64,000 bases of DNA from Kitasatospora mediocidica KCTC 9733 (GCF_000744225.1 NZ_JQLN01000002.1:1-64000); one strand, 5' to 3'; positions 31,540 to 43,322 are shown, numbered from the stretch's first letter. Made by a program: numbers and translations. Notes: generated from the letters alone by a model not told the origin.

Positions 31540-34283
31540 GCGGCCCGCTGGAGGGCGCTGGCGAGGAGGGCGAGGTCGGTCGGGCCGTTGCCCAGTTCGC
31601 GGACCGGGCGGCGGGTGGGCGGGGTGCCCAGCTGGGCGGGATCCACGGCGACGACGGTCGGGCGCAGCGTCGCCGTGCGCGGGATCCGGCCGCTGACCCG
31701 GGCGGTCTGGAAGGCCAGCACCGCGCCGTCCGGGCGGCGCAGGTAGCCGCGGCCCGGGGTCTCCTCGGGCACGGACGCGGCGTCGTCCACGTGGACCAGC
31801 AGCTCGGAGTCGGCCGGGTGGTCGGTGCGCAGGGCGATCCGCCACAGCGCCGCCTCGTCCACCTCGCTGCCGGCCGACAGCTCGGGACGGCCGGTGGCCG
31901 CCACGAGGTGGACGCCCAGGCGCCCGCCGCGCTGGGCCACCGCCGCCAGGGCGCGGGCCAGCGGCCGGCCGGCCGGGGAGGTCGGGGCGAGCAGGGCGTC
32001 GTAGTCGTCCACCACCACGACCAGCCGGGCGGGCAGCGTCGGCAGGGTGCCGACGGCGGCGGTCGGGGTGGAGGCGGCGGGCGGCTGCGCCGCGCCGGTC
32101 GCCTCGACCGCGGTGCGCGGGCGGACCAGCGCGGCCGTCCGCGCGGTGAGCGCGTGCTCGGCGTACCAGGAGGTGAACGGACGGCCCTGGAACAGCTCCT
32201 CGCGGTGCGCCAGCTCCTCCAGCAGCGAGTCGGCGGTGAGCATCGCCTGCCGCGGGTCGGCGGTGGCGTCGAGATGAGCGGTGACGTGCGGGAGTTCGGC
32301 GCAGCCGGCCAGGCTGGCGCCGCGTCCCTCGATCAGCAGGACGCCCAGCCGGTCCGGCCGCTCGCCGACCGCGAGCGAGGCCACCAGGGTGCGCAGCAGC
32401 TCGCTCTTGCCCGAGCCGCGCGCGCCGCCGACCAGCAGGTGCTGCTGGCCGGCCGGGTCGGCGGCGGCCAGGTCGACGGTGCACAGGTCGTCGCGGGTGG
32501 TGCCGAGCAGGGCTGCGGCCGTGCCGGTGGTGGCGGGCAGGTCGTCCCAGCGGGCGGAGAGCTTGGCGGGGGTGACGGTGTCCAGCTGGAGCAGGTCGAG
32601 CAGGCGCAGCGCGTCCGGCAGCGGGCCGCGGGCCAGCGGGGCGGCCTCGCGCAGCGGGGCGAGGGCCCGGGCCAGCCGTTCGGCCCAGGCGGGCGAGACG
32701 GCGTCCAGCGCGATGTCCTCGACCAGCTCGCGACCGCCCTCCGGGACCGGGCGGTCCAGAGTCAGCTGGGTGCCCACCTCGCCGGTGACCGCGGCGGTGG
32801 CGCCCAGGCCGGCCGCCAGCAGCTCGGGCCGCTCGGCGAGGCAGACCGGCAGCACGCCGACCGCCGCGCCCTGCCGGATCAGCAGGTCGAGCGCGCGGCG
32901 GGCCGCTTCGGAGCCCGGGTCGCCGTCCACCACGAGCACGGTCGCGGGCTGCGGCTGGTGGTCGGCCAGCCGGGCGGTCAGCTCGGTGAGCCGGTCCTCG
33001 GCCTGGGTGGGGTCGAGACCGATCAGCAGCCGGCAGTCCTGGCCCTGGCCCGGGCGCAGGTGCGGCAGCCAGAGCGACCAGGCCCAGTCCTCGGTGCGCT
33101 CCTCGACCGGGCGCTGCTCGTCCGCGCTGAGCACCACCAGGCTCAGGCCGCTCGGTGGGTGCAGGGCGGCGAGCTGGGCCACCAGGGCCCGGGCCAGCCC
33201 GCTCAGCCGGGCCCGCGGTCCGGTCAGGCCGAGGCTTCCGACGGCCTGCAGGTCGACGGTGACGGGGACGGCCGGGAGCAGCGTGCCCGGCGACGTCCCG
33301 GGGCCGCCGGGGAGGTCGGCGGTGCCCAGCCGCAGGGTCAGCGCGTCGGGGTGGGCGGGCTGGCGCTCCCAGAGCCGGGCGCCGGGGCCGAGCGCGCTGA
33401 GCAGCACGGTGGCCGGGTCGGGCCAGCGCTCGCGGCGGGCGGCGGCTTGTCGTGCGCGGGCCCGGGCGTGCTGCTGGGCGGTGTCGGCCGGCGCGGTGGC
33501 GGCGCCGGCCCGGCCGAGCCGGCGGGAGAGCAGCGAGCGGGTGCGGCCGGTGGCGCCGACGGCGGGCGGTTCCGGGGTGTCCGGCGGCTCGGACTCGGCG
33601 GGGCGGGGGGCCCGGGCCGGGGCGGCCACCTGGAGATGGCCGTGGCCGTCGGGAGTGGTGGCGCGGCCGTCCTCGGGGCGCGGCGGGCCGGCCAGCGCGA
33701 GGGTGGACTCGCCCAGGCGCAGCAGGGCGCCCTCGGGGAGCGGGAGTTCCTCGCCGGTCAGCGGGCGGCCGTCCAGCGTCGTCCCGTTGGTCGAGCCGAG
33801 GTCGCGGACCGTGACGTCTCCGTCGGGGCCGAGGTGGAGGGCGAGGTGCAGGCGGGAGACGTCGGGGTCGTCGAGCGGGACGTCGGCCTCGCTGGAGCGG
33901 CCGACCCGGATCTGCCGGCCGTGCAGGCGGTGGACGCCGCCGGCGTCGGGGCCGCCGACCACGCGCAGCTCGGCGGGAGCGTCCGCGTGCGGTCCGGTCC
34001 GGTCGTCCTCGGTGGCCTCCGGGTCGGGCTCGCCGAGGGACAGCACCGCGCCGTCGAGCAGCGGGGGGTGGCCGAGCAGGCTGCGTTCGTCGATTCGCTG
34101 CGCACCGGCGTACAGGTGGACATGGGTGGCGCTGCGCGGCCCGCGCACGCCGACCGCGCCGGCCAGTGCCCCGGCGATCAGGCCGAGCGCGGTGCCTATC
34201 GGTGCGGTGACCAGTACGTCGGTGGCGGGCGCGGCTGCGGTCGAGCCGCTGCGGGGCCGGAGGACCGTCAGCCGGATCTGCAT
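31530..34283 (-). CDS. FHA domain-containing FtsK/SpoIIIE-type ATPase
   Basis: A 917-aa protein. A ubiquitin-like or EssC-N-like region (1-85) is followed by a phosphothreonine-binding FHA domain (about 105-190: RVGRSSEADVPLDDPDVSRLHL, DLGSTNGTTLDG). Then come a Pro/Ala-rich linker, a degenerate first ATPase-like region, and an FtsK/SpoIIIE domain with Walker A GGARGSGKSE (about 619) and Walker B LVVVVDDYDAL (about 754). The layout resembles the FHA-FtsK proteins related to type VII secretion EssC, but no WXG100 gene is in the window. It is divergent from two Ser/Thr kinases, which suggests phospho-dependent signalling (inference). No transmembrane helix is obvious. Confidence 0.9.
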   Translation of the reverse strand: MQIRLTVLRPRSGSTAAAPATDVLVTAPIGTALGLIAGALAGAVGVRGPRSATHVHLYAGAQRIDERSLLGHPPLLDGAVLSLGEPDPEATEDDRTGPHADAPAELRVVGGPDAGGVHRLHGRQIRVGRSSEADVPLDDPDVSRLHLALHLGPDGDVTVRDLGSTNGTTLDGRPLTGEELPLPEGALLRLGESTLALAGPPRPEDGRATTPDGHGHLQVAAPARAPRPAESEPPDTPEPPAVGATGRTRSLLSRRLGRAGAATAPADTAQQHARARARQAAARRERWPDPATVLLSALGPGARLWERQPAHPDALTLRLGTADLPGGPGTSPGTLLPAVPVTVDLQAVGSLGLTGPRARLSGLARALVAQLAALHPPSGLSLVVLSADEQRPVEERTEDWAWSLWLPHLRPGQGQDCRLLIGLDPTQAEDRLTELTARLADHQPQPATVLVVDGDPGSEAARRALDLLIRQGAAVGVLPVCLAERPELLAAGLGATAAVTGEVGTQLTLDRPVPEGGRELVEDIALDAVSPAWAERLARALAPLREAAPLARGPLPDALRLLDLLQLDTVTPAKLSARWDDLPATTGTAAALLGTTRDDLCTVDLAAADPAGQQHLLVGGARGSGKSELLRTLVASLAVGERPDRLGVLLIEGRGASLAGCAELPHVTAHLDATADPRQAMLTADSLLEELAHREELFQGRPFTSWYAEHALTARTAALVRPRTAVEATGAAQPPAASTPTAAVGTLPTLPARLVVVVDDYDALLAPTSPAGRPLARALAAVAQRGGRLGVHLVAATGRPELSAGSEVDEAALWRIALRTDHPADSELLVHVDDAASVPEETPGRGYLRRPDGAVLAFQTARVSGRIPRTATLRPTVVAVDPAQLGTPPTRRPVRELGNGPTDLALLASALQRAAQP

Positions 34284-34637
34284 CTCGCCCGGGGTTCCCC
34301 TCTGCTCGTGATGACGACCTGATGGTCCCGGAACCCCGCTCCACGGAACAGGACAACAGCCGGACCACAGGAGTGCGTTCTCATCCTGCCACCAGCCGCT
34401 GACACTCCGCGCACGGTACCGGATTTGACGATCTTGTGATCATCGCCATGGTGAAGCCGTCGGGCACTCAGGTCAACCCGCAATCGCCCGGCTCCCGCGC
34501 CGACGCGTCAACCGGACGGGCCCCTCCTGCGTCCGTCCCCATGAGGAGCGATACGGACACCGTTAGAGTTGCCGGAAACACGGGCTGAGACGGTTGGTCC
34601 CAAGCTCGCGGCGTCGGCAGGGCGAGGAGTGCACCAG
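34284..34637. other. 354-nt divergent promoter region between FHA-ATPase and pkaA
   Basis: No gene is seen. TTGACG occurs at about 34425 and TAGAGT at 34564-34569, but neither forms a full promoter with correct spacing. It presumably holds divergent promoters. Confidence 0.4.
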
Positions 34638-36527
<1,890 letters not shown>

Positions 36528-36712
36528 CGCCGGCATTGCCGCTTTGTCGACACTTCACAAGATTTGTCGTCAAGTGCCGCCCGGCGAAGGCCCTGGGAGG
36601 TCCCTGGGAGGTCGTCGGGACGCGTAGGTTGGTCGGTGACGCACCGACCTACCGAGCGCTCCCGGAACCCCGACGGGGGATCGGGAACACTCCCGCCGCC
36701 CACGGAGCAGCA

Positions 36713-37987
36713 TTGGCACGCAAGATCGGCAGCCGGTACACCGTGCACCAGGTGATCGGCAGGGGGTCCGCCGGCACCGTGTGGCTGGGCGAGGGCCCCG
36801 ACGGGCCGGTGGCCGTGAAGCTGCTGCGCGAGGACCTCGCCTCCGACCAGGTCCTGGTGGGCCGCTTCGTCCAGGAGCGCGCCGCGCTGACCGGGCTCGA
36901 CCACCCCCGGGTGGTCGGCGTGCGCGACATGGTGGTGGACGGCGACGACCTCGCCCTGGTGATGGAGCTGGTGCACGGCAGCGACCTGCGCTCCCGGCTG
37001 GAGCGCGAGGGCGTCCTGGCGCCGCAGGCGGCCGTCTCGGTGATCGCGGACGTCGCCGACGGGCTGGCCGCCGCGCACGCCGCCGGGATCGTGCACCGCG
37101 ACGTCAAGCCCGAGAACGTCATGCTCGACCTGGCCGAACCGCCCGGCCCCGGCGGGGCGCCGCGCGCCAAGCTCACCGACTTCGGCATCGCCCGGCTGGT
37201 GGACGCCCCGCGCCGGACCCGGGCCACCCGGATCATCGGCACACCCGACTACCTGGCCCCCGAGATCATCGAGGGCCTGGAGCCGCGGGCGGCCGTCGAC
37301 ATCTACGCGCTGGCCACCGTGCTGTACGAGCTGCTGGCCGGCTTCACGCCGTTCGGCGGCGGGCACACCGGCGCGGTGTTGCGCCGGCACGTCACCGAGA
37401 GCGTTCCGCCGGTCCCCGGGCTGCCGGACGGCCTGTGGCGGATCATCGCCGAGTGCCTGGCCAAGGCCCCGGCCTCCCGGCTGCGGGCCGCCGAGCTGGC
37501 GGACCGGCTGCGCGAGCAGCTGCCCGCGCTGGCCGGCCTGCCGCCGCTGGTGCTGCCCGCCCAGGGGCGTCCGCCGGCCGAGGAGGTGCCGACGCCCGGC
37601 GAGGCGGTCTACGCGGAGTCCGACGCCGGCAGCGGCGCGCACCGCCGTCGGCGGGGCCCGGCCGTCCCCCTGGTCCCGGCGCCCGCGCCGGACTCCACCC
37701 GGGACACCCACACCAGCCTGCGCCGCCCCAGCGCGCAGGAGCTGGCGGCGTACGCCGCGGAGTCGCGCGCCCAGCGTGCGGCGCCCGCCTCGGCGCACCG
37801 CCGGGGGCGCCGGGCGCTGGTCCGGCGCCGTCGGCTGCTCGCCGTGCTGCTGGCCGTCGTGCTGCTGCTGGCCGGGGCCGCTGCGGCGTACACGGCCTTC
37901 GCCGCGGAGCCGCCCGGCGGGTCCGCGGCGCCCGCCCCGGTGTCCAGCTCCTACCGGCCGGTCCCAACGCCCCCCGCGAGCCATTAG
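36713..37987 (+). CDS. pkaB: Membrane-anchored Ser/Thr protein kinase PkaB
   Basis: A 424-aa Hanks-type kinase from TTG 36713 (MARKIGSRYTVHQVIGRG), preceded by GGAG. Catalytic features: Gly loop GRGSAGTVW, Lys36, HRDVKPEN (Asp130), DFG 156-158 and GTPDYLAPE. The juxtamembrane region is rich in Pro/Arg. One TM helix lies near residue 375 (LLAVLLAVVLLLAGAAAAYTA), with a short Pro/Ser outer tail. It follows pkaA by 185 nt and precedes prfB by 9 nt. The order pkaA-pkaB-prfB is the S. coelicolor arrangement. Targets are unknown; the FHA-ATPase encoded divergently is a plausible partner. Confidence 0.93.
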   Translation: MARKIGSRYTVHQVIGRGSAGTVWLGEGPDGPVAVKLLREDLASDQVLVGRFVQERAALTGLDHPRVVGVRDMVVDGDDLALVMELVHGSDLRSRLEREGVLAPQAAVSVIADVADGLAAAHAAGIVHRDVKPENVMLDLAEPPGPGGAPRAKLTDFGIARLVDAPRRTRATRIIGTPDYLAPEIIEGLEPRAAVDIYALATVLYELLAGFTPFGGGHTGAVLRRHVTESVPPVPGLPDGLWRIIAECLAKAPASRLRAAELADRLREQLPALAGLPPLVLPAQGRPPAEEVPTPGEAVYAESDAGSGAHRRRRGPAVPLVPAPAPDSTRDTHTSLRRPSAQELAAYAAESRAQRAAPASAHRRGRRALVRRRRLLAVLLAVVLLLAGAAAAYTAFAAEPPGGSAAPAPVSSSYRPVPTPPASH

Positions 37988-37996
37988 GCTGGTGGC

Positions 37997-39109
37997 GTGG
38001 CAGCCGTCGATCCTTCTGAAGCGCTCAAGTCCCTCGAAACGACCATGGGGTCCATCGAGGCAGTCCTCGACCTGGACAAGATCCGGGCCGACCTGGCACG
38101 TCTGGAGGAGGAGGCAGGAGCCCCCGACCTCTGGGACGACCTCGCGAATGCGCAGAAGGTCACCAGCCGGCTCTCCTTCCTCCAGGGCGAGCTGCGCCGG
38201 GTCCTGGCCCTGCGCAGCCGGATCGAGGACCTGGCCGTGCTGTACGAGCTGGCCGAGGCCGAGAACGACGCGGACACCCGCGCCGAGGCCGACGCCGAGC
38301 TGGTCTCGTTGCAGAAGGCCATCGAGGAGCTGGAGGTGCGCACCCTGCTCTCCGGCGAGTACGACGCCCGCGAGGCCCTGGTCAACATCCGGGCCGAGGC
38401 CGGTGGCGTGGACGCCGCCGACTTCGCCGAGCAGCTGATGCGGATGTACCTGCGCTGGGCCGAGCGGCACGGCTACCCGACCGAGGTCTACGACACCTCG
38501 TACGCGGAGGAGGCCGGCATCAAGTCCGCGACCTTCACCGTCAAGGTGCCGTACGCCTACGGCACGCTCTCCGTCGAGCAGGGCACCCACCGCCTGGTGC
38601 GCATCTCGCCGTTCGACAACCAGGGCCGCCGCCAGACGTCCTTCGCGGGCGTCGAGGTGCTCCCGGTCGTCCAGCAGAGCGACCACGTGGACATCGACGA
38701 GACCGAGCTGCGGATCGACGTCTACCGCGCCTCCGGGCCCGGTGGCCAGGGCGTCAACACCACCGACTCGGCGGTCCGGATCACCCACCTGCCGACCGGC
38801 GTGGTGGTCTCCTGCCAGAACGAGCGCTCGCAGATCCAGAACAAGGCGTCCGCGATGAACGTCCTGCAGGCCAAGCTGCTGGAGCGGCGCCGCCTCGAGG
38901 AGCGCGCCCTGATGGACTCGCTCAAGGGCGACGGCGGCAGCTCCTGGGGCAACCAGATGCGTTCCTACGTGCTGCACCCGTACCAGATGGTCAAGGACCT
39001 GCGCACCGACCACGAGGTCAACAACCCGCAGGCCGTCCTCGACGGCGACATCGACGGCTTCATCGAGGCCGGTATCCGGTGGCGCAAGCAGAGCGAGACC
39101 GCCGAGTAG
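37997..39109 (+). CDS. prfB: Peptide chain release factor 2
   Basis: A 370-aa RF2 from GTG 37997. The stop-codon recognition tripeptide SPF ([11 protein letters not shown]) and the hydrolysis motif GPGGQGVN are present. RF2 reads UGA and UAA. The reading frame is continuous: the programmed frameshift of enteric prfB is absent. TAGGCT at 37985-37990, seven nt before the GTG, could be a -10 element of a leaderless transcript, but no clear -35 is seen. Confidence 0.98.
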   Translation: MAAVDPSEALKSLETTMGSIEAVLDLDKIRADLARLEEEAGAPDLWDDLANAQKVTSRLSFLQGELRRVLALRSRIEDLAVLYELAEAENDADTRAEADAELVSLQKAIEELEVRTLLSGEYDAREALVNIRAEAGGVDAADFAEQLMRMYLRWAERHGYPTEVYDTSYAEEAGIKSATFTVKVPYAYGTLSVEQGTHRLVRISPFDNQGRRQTSFAGVEVLPVVQQSDHVDIDETELRIDVYRASGPGGQGVNTTDSAVRITHLPTGVVVSCQNERSQIQNKASAMNVLQAKLLERRRLEERALMDSLKGDGGSSWGNQMRSYVLHPYQMVKDLRTDHEVNNPQAVLDGDIDGFIEAGIRWRKQSETAE

Positions 39110-39127
39110 TCGCACCATGACGAGCAT

Positions 39128-39168
39128 GACGAGAGGGCCCCGGAAGCTGCTTCCGGGGCCCTCTCGTC
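39128..39168 (+). terminator. Terminator of prfB
   Basis: An 18-bp perfect stem (39128-39145 with 39151-39168) has a 5-nt loop and starts 19 nt after the prfB stop. It has no T-run. It also lies just beyond the 3' end of the minus-strand zinc-ribbon gene and could serve both. Confidence 0.8.
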
Positions 39169-39189
39169 CTATGCCGTACTGGGGCCCGA

Positions 39190-39387
39190 TCAGGCCAGTG
39201 CCTGCCGAGCGATCATCGCCACGGCCAGCAGCCCGACGATCAGGGCGAGCAGAGCGGCCGGGGAGAGCGAGGCGAACGGGTTCTGCTGCTGCTCCTGCAT
39301 CCGGGCCCGGTGGGCACGGCAGACAGGGCAACGGCCATCGCTCACACGGCCGGCGCAGTTGGCGCACACCAGATGGTCGCACGTCAT
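39190..39387 (-). CDS. Small zinc-ribbon single-pass membrane protein
   Basis: A 65-aa protein with a very strong AAGGAGGAG ribosome site. The N-terminal 25 residues hold two CxxC pairs (C3, and CANC ... CPVC) that would bind one zinc ion in a RING/zinc-ribbon-like knuckle. A Gln-rich linker follows, then a C-terminal TM helix (ALLALIVGLLAVAMIARQALA). No known function. Conserved position between prfB and ftsEX would suggest a role in envelope or translation, but this is speculation. Confidence 0.8.
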   Translation of the reverse strand: MTCDHLVCANCAGRVSDGRCPVCRAHRARMQEQQQNPFASLSPAALLALIVGLLAVAMIARQALA

Positions 39388-39912
39388 GCGATCTCCTCCT
39401 TGCTGCTACACCCACGCATACAGCCAACGCATCGGGCGGGCTCTTGGTTCCTGCCCGTGCTCCGAGCGGGGGAGCGGCGAACCGCGACCGGTCGGCTATC
39501 CCCTCTACTCTGCCAGGTTCTGCGGGATCCGGCCCCCGCGGGCCGGATCCCGGCAGGGAATCCCAGGGGCTAATCGTCGCATAGAGCGACAAAACTCATC
39601 AGGTCTTCGGCGTCCTTGGGGTCCGCTGTGAGGTGCCTCGCAATTTTCTGGTCATTTCTCCCCAAGAGCGGACAATTCGTCCGCTTTTCGATGGGTGGAC
39701 CCTGCACGCTGCCCCATGGGTCGCGTATGGTCCCAAGCCGGGGGAGTGCCCAGAGGCGCTTCCACCGTCCGTCCCCGGCCGGAAGTGGGGGGCGGGACCG
39801 ACCGAGGAACGGCGCCGCCGGCACTGCCTCCGGACCTGAAGTAACGATCAGGTCACGGCAGTTCGTCCGAGCAGGCAGCCATTCCACCTAGGATGGCCTC
39901 CGTGATGCAGCC
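39388..39912. other. 525-nt gap upstream of ftsE with two hairpins
   Basis: No protein gene is supported. It contains a 13-bp hairpin at 39524-39553 (GGGATCCGGCCC stem, CCGC loop) and a second at 39667-39685 (AGCGGAC/GTCCGCT) followed by four T (see separate entry). TAGGAT at 39889-39894 may be the ftsE -10. The segment 39560-39690 is visibly less GC-rich than its surroundings. Confidence 0.5.
39667..39688 (+). terminator. Orphan intrinsic-terminator-like hairpin
   Basis: AGCGGAC (39667-39673) and GTCCGCT (39679-39685) form a 7-bp stem with an AATTC loop and a short T-run. No plus-strand gene ends nearby, so it may terminate a small RNA or a transcript antisense to the gap. Confidence 0.4.
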
Positions 39913-40602
39913 GTGATCAGATTCGACAACGTTTCCAAGACCTATCCCAAGCAGAACCGACCGGCCCTGTCGGACGTCTCGCTGGAGATCGAAAAGGGCG
40001 AGTTCGTCTTCCTGGTCGGGTCCTCCGGCTCGGGCAAGTCCACCTTCCTGCGCCTGACGCTGCGCGAGGAGCGCCCCAGCACGGGCGAGGTCCACGTGAT
40101 GGGCAAGGACCTGGGCAAGCTGTCCAACTGGAAGGTGCCGCACATGCGCCGCCAGCTGGGCTGCGTCTTCCAGGACTTCCGCCTGCTGCCGAACAAGACC
40201 GTGGCGCAGAACGTGGCGTTCGCGCTGGAGGTCATCGGCAAGCCCAAGTCGGCCATCAACAAGGTGGTCCCCGAGGTGCTCGACCTGGTCGGCCTCGGCG
40301 GCAAGGAGGACCGGATGCCCGGCGAGCTCTCCGGTGGTGAGCAGCAGCGTGTGGCGATCGCCCGGGCCTTCGTCAACCGTCCGATGCTGCTGATCGCGGA
40401 CGAGCCGACCGGAAACCTCGACCCGCAGAACTCGGTCGGGATCATGAAGCTGCTGGACCGCATCAACCGCACCGGAACCACGGTGCTGATGGCCACGCAC
40501 GACCAGGCCATCGTCGACCAGATGCGCAAGCGCGTGATCGAACTCGACAAGGGGCTGCTGGTCCGCGACCAGGCCCGCGGCGTCTACGGCTACCAGCACT
40601 AG
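39913..40602 (+). CDS. ftsE: Cell division ATP-binding protein FtsE
   Basis: A 229-aa ABC ATPase from GTG 39913. Walker A is GSSGSGKST (about 36-44), the signature is [13 protein letters not shown], and Walker B is [12 protein letters not shown]. FtsE with FtsX forms the type VII ABC mechanotransmission complex that activates peptidoglycan hydrolases at the membrane. It is followed by ftsX after 57 nt. Confidence 0.97.
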   Translation: MIRFDNVSKTYPKQNRPALSDVSLEIEKGEFVFLVGSSGSGKSTFLRLTLREERPSTGEVHVMGKDLGKLSNWKVPHMRRQLGCVFQDFRLLPNKTVAQNVAFALEVIGKPKSAINKVVPEVLDLVGLGGKEDRMPGELSGGEQQRVAIARAFVNRPMLLIADEPTGNLDPQNSVGIMKLLDRINRTGTTVLMATHDQAIVDQMRKRVIELDKGLLVRDQARGVYGYQH

Positions 40603-40659
40603 CCGCCGTCCAGCCGTCGCCTCCGGACCGCCAGCACCGACCTTGGAGTAGGAAAACCA

Positions 40660-41568
40660 ATGCGCGCCCAGTTCGTCCTGTCGGAAATCGGTGTGGGTCT
40701 CCGCCGCAACCTGACGATGACCATCGCGGTCGTGGTCAGTGTCGCGCTCTCGCTCGCGCTCGCCGGTGCCAGTCTCCTGGTCCGTGACCAGGTGAACTCC
40801 ATGAAGGGGTACTGGTACGACAAGGTCGAGGTGAGCATCTACTTCTGCACCAAGGCCGACGCCAAGACCGCCCCGCAGTGCGCGGCGGGCGCGGCCACCG
40901 ACGACCAGATCGCCGCCGTCAAGACGGCTCTGGACAAGATGCCGCTGGTGAAGACCTCGACCTTCGAGACCCAGGCCGAGGCGTACAAGCAGTGGAAGAA
41001 CATGGACCCGGACAACGCCCTGGTGTCCGTCACCCCTGCCGACGCGATCCCGTCCTCCTGGCGGGTGAAGCTGAACGACCCGACCCGGTTCGACATCATC
41101 CAGAGCGCCTTCGCCGGCAAGCCCGGCATCCGCGAGGTGGAGGACCAGCGGCAGATCCTGGAGAACCTCTTCGGGCTGCTCAACGGTCTCCAGACGGCTG
41201 CCTTCGTGATCATGGTGATGATGCTCTCGGTCGCCCTGCTGCTGATCGTCAACACCGTCCGGGTGTCGGCGTTCAGCAGGCGAAGGGAGACCGGCATCAT
41301 GCGCCTGGTCGGCGCGTCCAACTTCTACGTGCAGATGCCGTTCATCGCGGAGGCGGCGTTCGCGGCCCTGTTGGGCGCGGTCATGGCGTCGGGTCTGCTG
41401 CTGATCGGCAACTACGGCGTGCAGCACTGGCTGGCCAACAAGGTGCAGTTCATCCACTTCATCGGGCTCTCCTCGGTGCTGCAGGTGATCCCGCTGCTCA
41501 TCGTGGCCGGCATGGTGATGGCGGCGATCGCGGCCTTCCTGACGCTGCGCAAGTACCTGAAGGTCTGA
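40660..41568 (+). CDS. ftsX: Cell division protein FtsX
   Basis: A 302-aa membrane protein with GGAG about 12 nt before the ATG. TM1 is at about 22-42, then an extracytoplasmic loop of ~130 residues with two Cys (YFCTKADAKTAPQC), then three C-terminal TMs (about 185, 230 and 275). The conserved RRRETGIMRLVGASNFYV lies between TM2 and TM3. The FtsX loop recruits peptidoglycan hydrolases in actinobacteria. Operon with ftsE. Confidence 0.97.
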   Translation: MRAQFVLSEIGVGLRRNLTMTIAVVVSVALSLALAGASLLVRDQVNSMKGYWYDKVEVSIYFCTKADAKTAPQCAAGAATDDQIAAVKTALDKMPLVKTSTFETQAEAYKQWKNMDPDNALVSVTPADAIPSSWRVKLNDPTRFDIIQSAFAGKPGIREVEDQRQILENLFGLLNGLQTAAFVIMVMMLSVALLLIVNTVRVSAFSRRRETGIMRLVGASNFYVQMPFIAEAAFAALLGAVMASGLLLIGNYGVQHWLANKVQFIHFIGLSSVLQVIPLLIVAGMVMAAIAAFLTLRKYLKV

Positions 41569-41653
41569 CCCCGGCCTCCCGGGTCGGTCACTCCTGGTGA
41601 TGTTCGGGCGTTCTGCGACCACGGAGCGCACCGGGCGCCTACACTCCGGTGCC

Positions 41654-41760
41654 ATGGCGGCAGCAGCGCGGCGGGCGCGTCAGGGTGCGACGCTCACTCT
41701 GGTGTTCGGCGCGGTGCTGATCACCGGGGCCGCGGCGGGGGCCTGGGGCGATGGCGGGGC
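41654..41760 (+). other. Signal-peptide-coding segment in a different frame from the S41 protease
   Basis: From ATG 41654 the frame reads MAAAARRARQGATLTLVFGA followed by VLITGAAAGAWGDGG, a good Sec signal peptide. It resembles the start of the streptomycete S41 protease encoded between ftsX and smpB. The protease domain continues in another frame from about 41761. The switch lies in the G-rich stretch 41736-41764. Confidence 0.6.
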
Positions 41761-42837
41761 GTGGTGCCTCGGCGGGCCGGGTCGGCGGATGTGGCGCCGG
41801 TGGTCGGCTTCTCGTCGCAGCAGGCCGAGCGGCTGGTGGCGAGTGGCGCCGACCGGTGGGCCGCCTACTACAGCGCGGAGGAGTACGCCCGCTTCGCCCA
41901 GGGCCTGGACGGCGAGTACCTCGGCGTCGGGCTCTCGGTGGAACGGGACGAGGACGGCGAGACCGTGGTCTCCCGGGTTCAGCCGGCCGGTCCGGCCGCC
42001 GGGGCGGGCGTCGTGGCCGGCGAGCGGCTGCTCGCGGTGGACGGCGCGCAGGTCGACCGGCTGCCGGTCACCGAGGTGGTGGCCCGGCTGCGCGGGCGGG
42101 CCGACACCCCGTCAGCGGGGGCCCGTCCGACGGGTCCGGGCTCGGCGGTGCTGCTCGCGCTGCGCGCGCCGGACGGCCGGGTGCGGACGGTGACGCTCCG
42201 TCGGACGGTCCTCGCCACCCAGGACGTCACCGTGGACCACCCCGCCGCCGGGGTGCTGCGGATCACCGTCCTCGCCTTCACCAGCGGGGTCGGCGCCGAG
42301 ATCCGGGAGGCCGTGCGGGGGTCGACCGCCGCTGCGAAGCGGACCGGCATCGTGCTCGACCTGCGCGGCAATTCGGGCGGCCTGGTCGAGGAGGCCGTCG
42401 CGGCCGCCTCGGTCTTTCTGGACGGCGGGCCGGTGGCTTCGTACCAGTCCGGCGGCGAGCGCCGCGAGTTGACCGCCGGACCAGGGGGCGACACCGGCAC
42501 CCCGCTGGTGGTGCTGGTGGACGGCGGCACCATGAGCGCCGCCGAACTACTCGCCGGGGCCCTGCAGGACCGCTGCCGGGCCGTCGTGGTGGGCGCGCGG
42601 ACGTTCGGCAAGGGCACCGTGCAGCAGCCCAGCCGACTGGCCGACGGATCGGTGCTCGAACTGACCGTGGGCCGCTACTACACCCCGGCCGGCCGCTCCC
42701 CGGACGGCGTGGGCCTGGTGCCCGATGTACCGGCCGCGGACCCGGCCGATGCCGGCCCGCTGGCCCTGCGGGTACTGGCCGGACTCGGCGGCACCCGAAA
42801 ACCTGCTGCCGACCGTCCCTCTGAGATGCGAGAATAA
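41761..42837 (+). CDS. S41 family C-terminal-processing peptidase, apparent 5' frameshift
   Basis: The open frame encodes 358 aa from a GTG. A short helical region is followed by a PDZ domain (about 53-140: [31 protein letters not shown]) and the S41 protease domain. The Ser nucleophile lies in [11 protein letters not shown] (about 259) and the general-base Lys in TFGKGTVQ (about 284). Such proteases cut exported proteins. As written the protein has no signal peptide; an appropriate one lies just upstream in another frame. A single-base indel in 41736-41764, real or from sequencing, would join them. It follows ftsX and precedes smpB by 8 nt. Confidence 0.85.
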   Translation: MVPRRAGSADVAPVVGFSSQQAERLVASGADRWAAYYSAEEYARFAQGLDGEYLGVGLSVERDEDGETVVSRVQPAGPAAGAGVVAGERLLAVDGAQVDRLPVTEVVARLRGRADTPSAGARPTGPGSAVLLALRAPDGRVRTVTLRRTVLATQDVTVDHPAAGVLRITVLAFTSGVGAEIREAVRGSTAAAKRTGIVLDLRGNSGGLVEEAVAAASVFLDGGPVASYQSGGERRELTAGPGGDTGTPLVVLVDGGTMSAAELLAGALQDRCRAVVVGARTFGKGTVQQPSRLADGSVLELTVGRYYTPAGRSPDGVGLVPDVPAADPADAGPLALRVLAGLGGTRKPAADRPSEMRE

Positions 42838-42845
42838 GCGGCGCT

Positions 42846-43322
42846 ATGGCAAAGGAAACGGGACAGAAGCTGATCGCGCAGAACAAGAAGGCGCGCCACG
42901 AGTACACCATCCTGGACACCTACGAGTGCGGGATGGTCCTCACCGGTACCGAGGTGAAGTCGCTGCGCGAGGGCCGGGCCAACCTGGTCGACGGCTACGC
43001 GTACACCCAGGGCCACGAGGTCTGGATCGACAACGTCTTCATCCCCGAGTACACCCAGGGGACGTGGACCAACCACTCGGCGCGGCGCAAGCGCAAGCTG
43101 CTGCTGCACCGGATGGAGATCAACAAGCTCGAGGTGAAGACCAAGGAGGGCGGTCACACGCTCGTCCCGCTGTCGATGTACTTCAAGGACGGCCGGGTCA
43201 AGCTGGAGCTGGCGCTGGCGATCGGCAAGAAGCTCTACGACAAGCGGCAGACCCTGCGCGAGCAGCAGGACACCCGCGAGACGGCCCGCGCGGTGGCGGC
43301 CGCCCGCAGGCGCCAGCGCTAA
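42846..43322 (+). CDS. smpB: SsrA-binding protein SmpB
   Basis: A 158-aa SmpB of usual length. It has the OB-fold core [20 protein letters not shown], then [12 protein letters not shown], and the basic C-terminal tail [18 protein letters not shown] that enters the decoding centre. It binds tmRNA for rescue of stalled ribosomes. The tmRNA gene follows about 1.5 kb downstream after one unrelated gene. Confidence 0.98.
   Translation: MAKETGQKLIAQNKKARHEYTILDTYECGMVLTGTEVKSLREGRANLVDGYAYTQGHEVWIDNVFIPEYTQGTWTNHSARRKRKLLLHRMEINKLEVKTKEGGHTLVPLSMYFKDGRVKLELALAIGKKLYDKRQTLREQQDTRETARAVAAARRRQR

Noticed and set aside
37997..39109. Programmed frameshift in prfB
   Set aside because: The reading frame is continuous and no internal in-frame TGA or slippery site is present.
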